Shown: in pieces, positions 28,443 through 36,881 of the stretch
How positions within the stretch are numbered: the first letter of the stretch is position 1
Layout of the letters: every line of letters begins with the position of its first letter
NCBI RefSeq assembly: GCF_021513195.1
Contig: NZ_CP090974.1
Location: 2,616,001 to 2,680,000 of the forward strand
DNA: 64,000 bases
From: Shewanella sp. OMA3-2
GTDB taxonomy: Bacteria > Pseudomonadota > Gammaproteobacteria > Enterobacterales > Shewanellaceae
Direction of reading: 5' to 3'
Program-made: the position numbers and the translations under genes
The notes under the pieces: model-generated
Seen by the model: only the letters and a program-made list of their open reading frames with translations
What the model was told of the DNA's origin: nothing
The model's database searches: none

Positions 28443-30023
28443 ATGCAATTACTAAATAAAAATACGCTATCAGAACAATTGGTATCGGTTCTTGGGGCTA
28501 ATGAAGTAAAAATAGATCAAGACTCTTGTGTTTTGTACTCTCAAGATGTTTATGCCAAAAATAAGCCCTGCGCCATTGTTATTCAGCCAAGCTCAGCGCA
28601 AACGCTGGCAAAAGCGGTAAAGCTTATTACTGACGCCGGTTACTCAGTGGTCGCTCGCGGTGGCGGAATGTCTTATACCGGCGGTTATGTGCCAAAAGAA
28701 GAACATTCCGTTGTGGTTGATATGTCGGCACTAAACAAAGTGTTAGAAGTGAACACCAAAGACATGTATGTCACAGTAGAGTCTGGCTGTAGCTGGGAAA
28801 AACTCTATACAACCTTAAAAGAACATAAATTAAGAACCCCCTTTTGGGGCACTTTATCAGGCCGCTTTGCCACTGTAGGCGGTAGTTTATCGCAAAACGG
28901 TATTTTTTGGGGCTCAGCTCAACATGGTTTTGCCGTTGACTCGGTTTTATCGTTAGACGTTATTTTAAGTGATGGCACAATCCTTACTACCGGATCCGCT
29001 GCGAAAAAAGGCACTCAGCCTTTTGCTCGACATTTTGGCCCAGATCTTACGGGTTTATTTTGCAATGACAGTGCAACTTTTGGTATCAAAACCAAAGCCA
29101 CTATCCGCTTAATCCCTGAGGCTTTACACAAAGGTTCTACTTCTATTAGCTTTATGGCATTTGAGCATCAAGCTGAACTGATGAGCGAAGTTGCCAGACA
29201 AGGCCTAGCCAGTGAATGTTTTGGCTTTGACCCTTTCTTGCAAGCCCAGCGCATGCAGCGTGAAAGCTTAGGCAAAGATATAAAGTCACTGTTTGGCGTA
29301 ATGAAAGCCGCTGGTGGCGTAGGTAAAGCGTTAAAGGCGGGTTCTAAAATTGCTTTAGCAGGGCGCGACTTTATTGAAAGTGAATGCTGGTCAGTACACT
29401 TTTTAGTGGAAGACTGGACAGAGCAAGGCGTTGAATTAAAGCTAAATAAAATTAACCAGCTCGCAAAAAACTTACAGGGTAAAGTGGTTGAAAACACGAT
29501 ACCCAAAGTGATGAGTGCGAACCCTTTTGGCCTGGTTAATAACATGGTTGGCCCTAAAGGCGAGCGTTGGGTACCTATACATGCCCTAGTGCCCCACTCT
29601 AAGGTAGAAGAAGCTTATTCAGCTACTGAAGCGGTGTTTAACAAGCATGCGGCGTTAATTGAGCAATATAACATTGGTATTGGTTATTTATTAGCGACAG
29701 TATCAAGCACCGTATTTGTTTTAGAGCCGGTGTTTTTTTGGCCAGAACAGCTAAACGAATTACATAAACATGCCCTTGAACCGGCCCACTTAAAACGCTT
29801 ACCTGGCTTTGCCGCTAACCCAGCCGCCAGTAATGCAATGGCCGTAATTAGAGCAGACTTAATCAGTCAATATGCTGAATCTGGCTATATCCATATGCAG
29901 TTAGGTAAGTCTTATCAATTTAAACAAGTGCTAGATGCAGAGAATTACCAACTACTCACTGATATTAAAAAGCGCCTTGACCCCAACAATCGCTTAAACC
30001 CGGGTTGTTTAGGGTTTGATTAG
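28443..30023 (+). CDS. FAD-linked oxidase/dehydrogenase (VAO/GlcD type)
   Basis: A 526-residue flavoprotein of the p-cresol methylhydroxylase/vanillyl-alcohol oxidase superfamily. The PP-loop of the FAD domain is ARGGGMSYTGG (about residues 72-82); the second FAD-binding region contains GTLSGRFATVGGSLSQNGIFWGS (about 136-158). The protein ends with the family's LDPNNRLNPG. Members oxidise phenolic, 2-hydroxy-acid or polyol substrates; the middle domain here does not allow a choice. No signal peptide, so cytoplasmic. Last gene of the operon with the lipocalin-like and VOC proteins, closed by a strong terminator at 30061. Confidence 0.82.
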   Translation: MQLLNKNTLSEQLVSVLGANEVKIDQDSCVLYSQDVYAKNKPCAIVIQPSSAQTLAKAVKLITDAGYSVVARGGGMSYTGGYVPKEEHSVVVDMSALNKVLEVNTKDMYVTVESGCSWEKLYTTLKEHKLRTPFWGTLSGRFATVGGSLSQNGIFWGSAQHGFAVDSVLSLDVILSDGTILTTGSAAKKGTQPFARHFGPDLTGLFCNDSATFGIKTKATIRLIPEALHKGSTSISFMAFEHQAELMSEVARQGLASECFGFDPFLQAQRMQRESLGKDIKSLFGVMKAAGGVGKALKAGSKIALAGRDFIESECWSVHFLVEDWTEQGVELKLNKINQLAKNLQGKVVENTIPKVMSANPFGLVNNMVGPKGERWVPIHALVPHSKVEEAYSATEAVFNKHAALIEQYNIGIGYLLATVSSTVFVLEPVFFWPEQLNELHKHALEPAHLKRLPGFAANPAASNAMAVIRADLISQYAESGYIHMQLGKSYQFKQVLDAENYQLLTDIKKRLDPNNRLNPGCLGFD

Positions 30024-30060
30024 CAGGTAATAGAGCTAGGTTTAAAAACCTAATGTCACA

Positions 30061-30096
30061 AAACAATAAAGCGGCTTAATAGCCGCTTTATTGTTT
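30061..30096. terminator. Strong bidirectional terminator
   Basis: A perfect 16-bp stem (AAACAATAAAGCGGCT / AGCCGCTTTATTGTTT) with a 4-base loop between the convergent oxidase and Bcr/CflA genes. T-rich ends occur on both strands. Confidence 0.85.
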
Positions 30097-30253
30097 CTAG
30101 GTATAAATGTTAACAGCCAACAATTACAGCGTAATGAGTAAGTGATCATTGAACGCCATCCCTTCTTCTTAGCCTGTTTAATAAGCCTATTTGGTAAAAA
30201 AGCGCAACGTTATATATTGCGCGACTTGGCAGGTAAGTGGATTGAAGGTATCG

Positions 30254-31432
30254 CTAAACTACTGCTTTAGTCTGCTTAGTACGAGTTAATACGACTATAA
30301 CCAGCGCGGTTAGCATTAACATGGCAAAGGGAAATGGTGTGCCATCGTGCAGCACTAACAGTAACGGCCCAGCTAATGCGCCAGAGCCAAAACGTAAGGC
30401 ACCTATGGTGGCCGCAGCACTACCCGTGTGCTCTTTAAAGCGCATAAGCACTAAAGCATCGGAGTTGGTGGCGATAAGTGATAGTGAACTCATTAACGGC
30501 CCTAGTAGCAGCATGGTATAAATAAACGGCATGTTGAACCAGGTGACTAAACATAAAAGTACCGCAACACAGACGCCAAAAAACATACCATATCGCAGCA
30601 TTTTAATTGGGCCAAACCGAACAGATAACCGACTATTAATAATATTGGCTAAAATAACAAATGACACATTAAATGCAAAATAAAATGGGAAGGTTTGCAC
30701 ACTCACGGCATAGTATTCTAAATACACAAAAGGTATGGCGGTGATATAACAAAAGAAGGCAAACGACGACAACATAGTGCCCATTAAAAACGGTCTAGCC
30801 TGCTTATTAGAAAATATGAGTCGATAGCCATCTAATATATCGCGTTTACGTCGACGGTGTGCTGGTTTAGGGGCATTGGGCAAAAAGTTCATCGCCAGTA
30901 ACACCATTATCATGGCATACCCTCCCAAAAAGATAAAAATAGCCCGCCAGGAATGTGCCTGCAGTAAAATACTGCCGATGCCTGGCGCTAATAACGGCGC
31001 CATCATCATTATTAACGACAGATACGACATACCTTTAGCGGTGTTCTCACGATAAATTTGCTGAACGACACCAGGAATAACCACTGAAAAGAACGCACCA
31101 AAAAAAGCCTGCATACTACGAAAGACTAAAAACGATTCAATATTGTCGGTCATGGCCAGCATATAGCTAGAAAAGCTAAACCCTAGCAAACCAATGAAGG
31201 CTAAGCGACGTCGGCCAACATGGTCGGCCAACGGCCCTGCAATAACCAAAGAAATGGCATAGCAGAATAAGAAGATACTAATAGATTGTTGAACGTGACT
31301 AAGATCAGAGCCCAGTTGCTGTGCAATAACCGGCATTGCGGGTAAATACATATCAATGGCTAAGGGGGTGGTTGCAATAATAGCAGCCAATAAGAATATA
31401 AGTTTATTGGCTGCTAAGGAAGTTTTACTCAT
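30254..31432 (-). CDS. MFS transporter of the Bcr/CflA drug-resistance family
   Basis: A 392-residue, 12-span major facilitator. The first span region PLAIDMYLPAMPVIAQQL is the hallmark of the Bcr/CflA (DHA1) subfamily, and the loop 2-3 motif GPLADHVGRRR is present. Members export drugs and small metabolites with proton antiport. The ATG lies five bases after the stop of the upstream OFA-like MFS gene, so the two are co-transcribed and probably coupled; the pair could serve as importer and exporter for the block's substrate and its by-products. Confidence 0.88.
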   Translation of the reverse strand: MSKTSLAANKLIFLLAAIIATTPLAIDMYLPAMPVIAQQLGSDLSHVQQSISIFLFCYAISLVIAGPLADHVGRRRLAFIGLLGFSFSSYMLAMTDNIESFLVFRSMQAFFGAFFSVVIPGVVQQIYRENTAKGMSYLSLIMMMAPLLAPGIGSILLQAHSWRAIFIFLGGYAMIMVLLAMNFLPNAPKPAHRRRKRDILDGYRLIFSNKQARPFLMGTMLSSFAFFCYITAIPFVYLEYYAVSVQTFPFYFAFNVSFVILANIINSRLSVRFGPIKMLRYGMFFGVCVAVLLCLVTWFNMPFIYTMLLLGPLMSSLSLIATNSDALVLMRFKEHTGSAAATIGALRFGSGALAGPLLLVLHDGTPFPFAMLMLTALVIVVLTRTKQTKAVV

Positions 31433-31437
31433 CCGAT

Positions 31438-32681
31438 TTAAACGTGCTTTTTAACTTGGCTGATTAATAATAACGCGATAGTACAAAGTACCGCATAAAT
31501 GATGAATGCATACTGATAGCTACCGTAAACATCAAATATGACGCCTGTTAAATAGATACCTAAACCCGCACCAATGGCATCTAGAATGGTAATAGTACCT
31601 AATATTTTACCAGATGCTTTTAAGCCAAAGTTATTAACCGCATTAAGCTGCAGTATGGTATAGAAACCACCCCAAGCAAAACCTATTAAGCCGATGCTAT
31701 ACATCACAGTAGCTTGTGAACTTACAATCAATGCCACTAAGCCAATTAGCATCATGATAATATTGCCGTAAAACAGCTTATTACCTTCAAATTTATCTGC
31801 AAAAACGCCGAATAAAAACTTACCGATTAAGGCTGGAATAAACAGCACACTTAAACCGGCCGAGGCCGACTGAATATCGAAACCTAAGTCTTGTAAATGC
31901 AGTACTAAGTTAGCTTGCAGTCCCATTAGGGTATAAAAGGTACACATAGCTATAACGGTTATCGCCCAGAACGAACGGGTTCTAATCGCTTCACCATACT
32001 CCAAACCATGATTTGATAAATCATCTTGTGACTGCTGAGAGTAATTCTCAGTACCATAAGGCTTTAAACCGATAACGGAAGGTTTGCTTCTAACTAAAAG
32101 GATTGTTAGCACTAATAATATAAATGGAATTACTGATGCATATTGAAATCCTTGACGCCATGAAATGCCTTCACTTAGCCAATAACCAAATAATGGCGCT
32201 AATACCGCCCCCCCAAAGATGTGCCTAATATAGCAATACCGATTGCGGTACCACGATGTTTCACAAACCAGTTTGAGACTAAAATTACGCCAACGTTAAG
32301 GCCGCAACTCACCATAACAATAGACAGGAAAATATGCAGAATATAAATATGGGTAATATTTTCTACATAACCATAAGCATAATAAGTTGGCATTAGGATT
32401 AAACAACCAACAATCATTAAGGCCCTTACACCGACCTTATCGATTAAAATACCAAATAGAGGTGCTAGAATACCCACACCAACTAAGGTGATGAGTTCAC
32501 GTAGCTTTAAGTCGCCTCGACTCCAGTCAGGAAACTCAGCCAAAATAGCGCTGTCAAAAGCGGTAATACCGGTAAAAACCATGCCGTTTGAGAGCATTAA
32601 GCTTAGCATAGCGATAAAAACAATAATCCAATGCATTCGTTTACTGGATGTATTTTGCGGTGCGGTTGAAATTGATTGCAT
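31438..32681 (-). pseudogene. MFS transporter (OFA/monocarboxylate-like), frameshifted
   Basis: Two frames make one 12-span transporter of about 413 residues. The N-terminal half (32681-32199) has the motif A-like GILIDKVGVR and ends at LGTSLGGRY; the C-terminal half resumes through APLFGYWLSEGISWRQGFQ and runs to 31438 with a long central loop. The break is in a run of seven G (plus-strand C run 32208-32214); eight G would restore the frame. Its layout resembles OFA and monocarboxylate transporters, suggesting uptake of a carboxylate. Site G lies 67 bp upstream of the start. Either a true lesion, a slipping tract or base-calling error. Confidence 0.8.
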
Positions 32682-32747
32682 ATATTTTCCTAGGGCATTT
32701 TATAATATTTATATCAACGTTTATAAACCTTATAACCGATAACGCAA

Positions 32748-32761
32748 TTGATATTTGTCAA
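32748..32761. promoter_or_regulatory. Island operator-like palindrome (site G)
   Basis: TTGATATTTGTCAA, best match to the island pattern, 67 bp before the MFS start. Confidence 0.55.
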
Positions 32762-32888
32762 CGATAAAAGTATCTTGAAAAATATACATTTTAATTATCA
32801 GTCACAGCTCGTTTAACCAAGGATAAGATGGTGAACATTTTTTTAGTCACATATTATAAGCAAATTTTAAGCTAAACCCTGACTTTAA

Positions 32889-33047
32889 TTAATCCTCGAC
32901 ATATTCTATGACCTCATCAACCAGCCCCCCCAAATACTGACATAGTGAATCGAAGCCTTTAGTCGTTGTTGAATATTGATAGCTTGGATTCATCATCCTA
33001 GAGAGTGCTGTGCTGTTGATTCCAGCAGGATCAGCAATGTTGTAAAC
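32889..33047 (-). pseudogene. Remnant of a small Cro/CI-type helix-turn-helix gene
   Basis: An open frame of 52 codons without a normal start codon; a stop lies directly upstream. The translation has an HTH look (GINSTALSRMMN followed by FDSLCQYLGGLVDEVIEYVED), matching the C-terminal part of small phage- or island-type regulators whose chain ends in LC-x-L...D-LEYVED. The N-terminal helix is missing, so it is probably a decayed gene. It lies next to two tRNA-Val genes, a common place for integrated elements. Confidence 0.4.
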
Positions 33048-33134
33048 TTAAATGAAAAATCATGCATCATTTTAAAGCTAAATTTACACGAAAACTTTTG
33101 AGGTGGGGGTCATGGATTAGTGGTAATAAAATTG

Positions 33135-33159
33135 TTTGTGCCAACATGTTTGGCACAAA
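33135..33159. repeat. Inverted repeat with TGGCACA units near tRNA-Val
   Basis: TTTGTGCCAA and TTGGCACAAA form a perfect 10-bp inverted repeat with a 5-base gap; GGGCACAAAA follows at 33162 and TGGCACAG near 33299. Repeats of this sort flank tRNA-integrated elements as integrase arm sites. 33048-33372 otherwise shows no gene. Confidence 0.35.
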
Positions 33160-33372
33160 ATGGGCACAAAACTCAAGTTTTCAGTTTTTTAACTCAAAAT
33201 TAGGGTTTGAAATATTTAAGCAGTAGATGAGCAAATTTTCTAGCCGCAATGATCACTGTCGGTCAGTAATACGATTAGGCACGCATTTTTATTGATTTGG
33301 CACAGAATTGAGATTCAAAATTTAAGATAGATTTATTAAAGGAGTTTTAAAACAGAGAGTTACAACTAGAAA

Positions 33373-33449
33373 TGGTACACCCGAGTGGACTCGAACCACC
33401 GACCCCTACCATGTCAAGGTAGTGCTCTAACCAACTGAGCTACGGGTGT
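33373..33449 (-). tRNA. tRNA-Val (GAC), second copy in transcript
   Basis: On the minus strand a 77-nt cloverleaf: acceptor ACACCCG/CGGGTGT, discriminator A and encoded CCA, D arm GCTC-N-GAGC, anticodon arm CTACC-TTGACAT-GGTAG with anticodon GAC, and GGTTCGAGTCC T arm. Identical to the copy 27 bp upstream, so both are processed from one transcript. Confidence 0.97.
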
Positions 33450-33476
33450 ATTTTAGGATGCTTGTGGAAATAAAAT

Positions 33477-33553
33477 TGGTACACCCGAGTGGACTCGAAC
33501 CACCGACCCCTACCATGTCAAGGTAGTGCTCTAACCAACTGAGCTACGGGTGT
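33477..33553 (-). tRNA. tRNA-Val (GAC), first copy in transcript
   Basis: Same 77-nt sequence and cloverleaf as the neighbouring copy, anticodon GAC with encoded CCA. It lies directly downstream of the stable-RNA promoter at 33586-33614. Confidence 0.97.
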
Positions 33554-33585
33554 ACTGAATTTGCTTTCCTAACAAAGCGGTCGTC

Positions 33586-33614
33586 ATAGTAAGGGCGTTG
33601 GCTAACGCTTGCAA
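33586..33614 (-). promoter_or_regulatory. Promoter of the tRNA-Val pair
   Basis: On the minus strand TTGCAA (-35), 17-bp spacer, TACTAT (-10), then the GC-rich GACGACCGC discriminator typical of stringently controlled stable RNA promoters. About 25 bp before the first tRNA. Confidence 0.75.
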
Positions 33615-33806
33615 GTAAAAATTACCTTAACACTGCTAAATGGTGATTTGCTGTGCAACTTGCCGATTTAATACCAAAAAGTTCAAATGATATTTGCCTA
33701 ACGCCCCCTTGAATTTTTAGCTAGATGCTAAAACTCAAGGGTTATAACTGAACAATCATATTTGGCAATAAATGACTTACTCGGCATAGTAAAAGCAATA
33801 GTAACC

Positions 33807-33986
33807 TTAATCAGCCGCCACTAACGGAATAGCACGATTCTCAAGTAACACTGGAATACCGTCATTAATCGGATAGGCTATTTTATCAAATTTACAAATC
33901 AGCTGTTGGGCATCTTTATCATAATCCAGTTTACCTTTGCACACAGGACAAGCGACAATATCAAGTAACTTTTTATCAAAAGCCAT
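33807..33986 (-). CDS. Trm112-family zinc-ribbon-like small protein (YcaR type)
   Basis: A 59-residue protein beginning [20 protein letters not shown], with two Cys of the Trm112/YcaR family (CPVC) and a third Cys at LICKF, then the family end INDGIPVLL. In enterobacteria the same gene follows msbA-lpxK. The ATG lies immediately after the lpxK stop with no gap, so translation is coupled. Exact role in bacteria is not established; eukaryotic relatives activate methyltransferases. Confidence 0.9.
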   Translation of the reverse strand: MAFDKKLLDIVACPVCKGKLDYDKDAQQLICKFDKIAYPINDGIPVLLENRAIPLVAAD

Positions 33987-35030
33987 TTAGATTTCCTTTT
34001 TAAGTTGAATAAGTTGAGTCACTCGACTCATAAACTGACTATCAAATTGTTCACTTAGCTTTGCATTTACCGGCAAATACCACCAGTTTTGTAACGCAAA
34101 ATCGCGACATTTAACCGCATCTTTTTCGGTCATTAATAATGGTGTGTGTGCTGATAGCTCAAATAGCTGTTGTTGATCGTAAGCTTGATGATCGGCAAAG
34201 GCGACAGTCTGCTTAAGTTGATAACCTTGCTGCACCAAACTATCAAAAAAACGCTGTGGGTTACCAATGCCTGCTATCGCAATAACAGGTTGTTCAATAA
34301 TTAATGGCTCAGTACCTAATAATTCAGAAACCAAAGCCTCATCAGACGACTGCGGCTTAACTCGGCACAATGGCGCTGGCACTAATTGCATCAGCTGCTC
34401 TATTGGGCCTTGATGATTTACTAATAGCGGCCCACCATTATTAATAATCCAGTCTATATTGGCTAAACGCCAGAGACCTTCTCTTAACGGCCCCGCAGGT
34501 AATAAACATTGGTTACCATAACGGCGCGCACCATCGACTAAGGCTATTTCAATATCACGCCCTAAGGCATAGTGCTGTAAACCATCATCACAAATAATCA
34601 CATCAACATCAAAATCAGCTAATAACGTTTGCGCCGCTAATACACGCTGACTGCCAACGACCATAGGCACTTGGGTGCGCATCACAATCATTAACGGTTC
34701 ATCCCCCACATCAATCGCTTTACTTGATTGAGTGACACTGACTACACCGTCAATCTTTGCCCCATAACCACGGCTAACAACGCCAGGCTTTAAACCATTG
34801 GCTCGTAACAGATTAATTAAGTAAATCACGGTTGGCGTTTTACCGCTGCCACCCGCGGTGATATTACCTACCACCACCACAGGTACGGGTAATTGAGTGA
34901 CTTTTTTGATACCTAAACTAAATAGCGCACGTCTGCTGCAGCTAATTAAAGCAAACACCGCAGACAAAGGCAGTAAAAGCCACTTTACCCAGTGGCCTTG
35001 ATACCAAATTTGATTTATCCAGTTTTGCAT
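33987..35030 (-). CDS. lpxK: LpxK, tetraacyldisaccharide 4'-kinase
   Basis: Phosphorylates the 4' position of the tetraacyl disaccharide to make lipid IVA, at the inner membrane. 347 residues. An N-terminal membrane anchor (WLLLPLSAVFALISC) is followed by the P-loop GNITAGGSGKTPTV (about residues 55-68), and ICDDGLQHYALGRDIEI near 146-162 carries the conserved DDG-QH motif. TEKDAVKC lies near the C-terminus. Second gene of the msbA-lpxK-Trm112-like operon, which matches the order in other gammaproteobacteria. Confidence 0.96.
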   Translation of the reverse strand: MQNWINQIWYQGHWVKWLLLPLSAVFALISCSRRALFSLGIKKVTQLPVPVVVVGNITAGGSGKTPTVIYLINLLRANGLKPGVVSRGYGAKIDGVVSVTQSSKAIDVGDEPLMIVMRTQVPMVVGSQRVLAAQTLLADFDVDVIICDDGLQHYALGRDIEIALVDGARRYGNQCLLPAGPLREGLWRLANIDWIINNGGPLLVNHQGPIEQLMQLVPAPLCRVKPQSSDEALVSELLGTEPLIIEQPVIAIAGIGNPQRFFDSLVQQGYQLKQTVAFADHQAYDQQQLFELSAHTPLLMTEKDAVKCRDFALQNWWYLPVNAKLSEQFDSQFMSRVTQLIQLKKEI

Positions 35031-35042
35031 TCGGGTAGAGAC

Positions 35043-36845
35043 CTAGCTGCTAAATTGCATTTGATACAAACTGGCATAAACGCCATTTTGGGTAATCAAC
35101 TCTTTATGTATGCCGCGCTCAATGACTTTACCTTGATCAATAACCAAGATTTCATCGGCTGACTCTATGGTTGATAAACGATGGGCAATAACCACTGAAG
35201 TTCTGTTATGGCGTAAATTATCTAAACCCTTTTGAATCGCTTTTTCAGATTCGGTGTCCAATGCTGATGTTGCCTCATCTAAAATCAATACCGGTGCATC
35301 ACGTAACATGGCTCGGGCGATGGCAATACGTTGACGTTGACCACCAGATAACAACACGCCGTTTTCTCCTACTTGGGTGTCTAAGCCCTCTGGTAAGGTA
35401 TTAATGAACTCCATCGCGTATGCAAGCTCTGCCGCATGTTCAATTTGCTCGCGGGTCGCTTCACCTGGATAGGCATAGGCAATATTATTAGCAATAGTGT
35501 CATTAAATAGCGTGACTTGCTGAGACACTAATGCCACTTGATTGCGCAAACTCTTTAATTGGTAATCATAAATACTGATGCCATCAAGTAAAATGTCACC
35601 ATTTGATAAACCGCCATAAAAACGGGTGATCAAATTAGCAATAGTCGACTTTCCTGAACCTGAGCGGCCAACTAATGCGATAGTTTTTCCCGGTTTTACA
35701 TCAAACTCAATTTGATTAAGGGCTTTTCTATCTTGTTCAGGGTAACTAAAGCTGACGCTATTAAATTGTAAATGGCCTTTAACACGATCCACACTATGGC
35801 GACCATGATCTGGCTCTACTGGTGTATCTAATAATTCAAAAATAGTGGTACAAGCTGCAATACCCCGTTGAAACTCAGCATTAACACGGGTTAAATTTTT
35901 AATTGGCTGCAACATGGCCATCATAGCGCCTAAAATGGCGGTGAAGGTACCGGCGGTTAGTTCAGTTTTCATGCTGTCCCAACTGGCGGCATACAACACA
36001 AAGGCTAAGGCGAATGAGCCAATCACCATAATCAACGGCTGGCTAATAGATTGTGCCACTGCTAGCTTCATATTTTGATGACGGTTAGTGTCATTCACTT
36101 TAAAAAAACGCGCTATTTCGGTTTGTTGACCACCAAATGACAACACATTTTTGTGGCCTTTAATCATTTGTTCAGTTGTTGCCGTCACCCCGCCCATAGC
36201 AGATTGAATTTGTTTAGACACTTTTCGAAAACGTTTACTCACAATACTAATCACTATGCCCATTAATGGGCCAATCACTAAAATACACAGAGACAATTTC
36301 CACGAAAAATAAAACATGATGGCTAACATGCCAACCACTGTCATTGAGTCCCGGACAATAGAAATGAGTGCACTGCCTGATGCTCTTGCAATTTGCTCTG
36401 TATCAAAGGTCACACGGGAAATAAGATTGCCGCTATTTTCACGATCAATATAACTCACGGGTAAATGTAAATAGTGCTCAAAAACCTGCTGACGCATGTC
36501 CATAATAAGTTGGGCGCTCATGTACGACACACAATAGGTCGACACAAAATTCGCCAAACCGCGCAGGGTAAACATACCAATTACCACAAAAGGCGCCATG
36601 CGCATAATGTCATTATCGGTATTAAAACCGCCGTGAGACGGGATTTCCACTCCAGCAACGGTAGTCGCTGTAGAGGCAAAGCCTTGGTCAATAAAAGGTT
36701 TAATAAACGCGATAAAACCGGCATCGACTGCACCATAGGTAAGCAAAGCCAATACCGCCATAATAAACATGGCTTTCATCGGTAAAACATAAATCATTAA
36801 GCGTTTAAAAACGCTCCACATTTCATTATCTGAGTATGACGACAT
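35043..36845 (-). CDS. msbA: MsbA, lipid A flippase ABC transporter
   Basis: Half-size ABC exporter that flips lipid A core across the inner membrane. 600 residues: six spans in the first 330, then the nucleotide-binding domain with Walker A GRSGSGKST near 390-398, signature LSGGQRQR near 500 and Walker B LILDEATSALD near 522-532. It is 12 bp before lpxK and 37 bp after comEC, all on the minus strand. The periplasmic loop after span 1 (GVEIPSHGGFNTDND) is slightly extended compared with the E. coli protein. Confidence 0.96.
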   Translation of the reverse strand: MSSYSDNEMWSVFKRLMIYVLPMKAMFIMAVLALLTYGAVDAGFIAFIKPFIDQGFASTATTVAGVEIPSHGGFNTDNDIMRMAPFVVIGMFTLRGLANFVSTYCVSYMSAQLIMDMRQQVFEHYLHLPVSYIDRENSGNLISRVTFDTEQIARASGSALISIVRDSMTVVGMLAIMFYFSWKLSLCILVIGPLMGIVISIVSKRFRKVSKQIQSAMGGVTATTEQMIKGHKNVLSFGGQQTEIARFFKVNDTNRHQNMKLAVAQSISQPLIMVIGSFALAFVLYAASWDSMKTELTAGTFTAILGAMMAMLQPIKNLTRVNAEFQRGIAACTTIFELLDTPVEPDHGRHSVDRVKGHLQFNSVSFSYPEQDRKALNQIEFDVKPGKTIALVGRSGSGKSTIANLITRFYGGLSNGDILLDGISIYDYQLKSLRNQVALVSQQVTLFNDTIANNIAYAYPGEATREQIEHAAELAYAMEFINTLPEGLDTQVGENGVLLSGGQRQRIAIARAMLRDAPVLILDEATSALDTESEKAIQKGLDNLRHNRTSVVIAHRLSTIESADEILVIDQGKVIERGIHKELITQNGVYASLYQMQFSS

Positions 36846-36881
36846 TTATATAATTCTTTACTGACAAACATGCTCGACATT

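Noticed and set aside
33716..33741. Hairpin downstream of the Trm112-like gene considered as a terminator
   Set aside because: A good inverted repeat but with no T tract on either strand.
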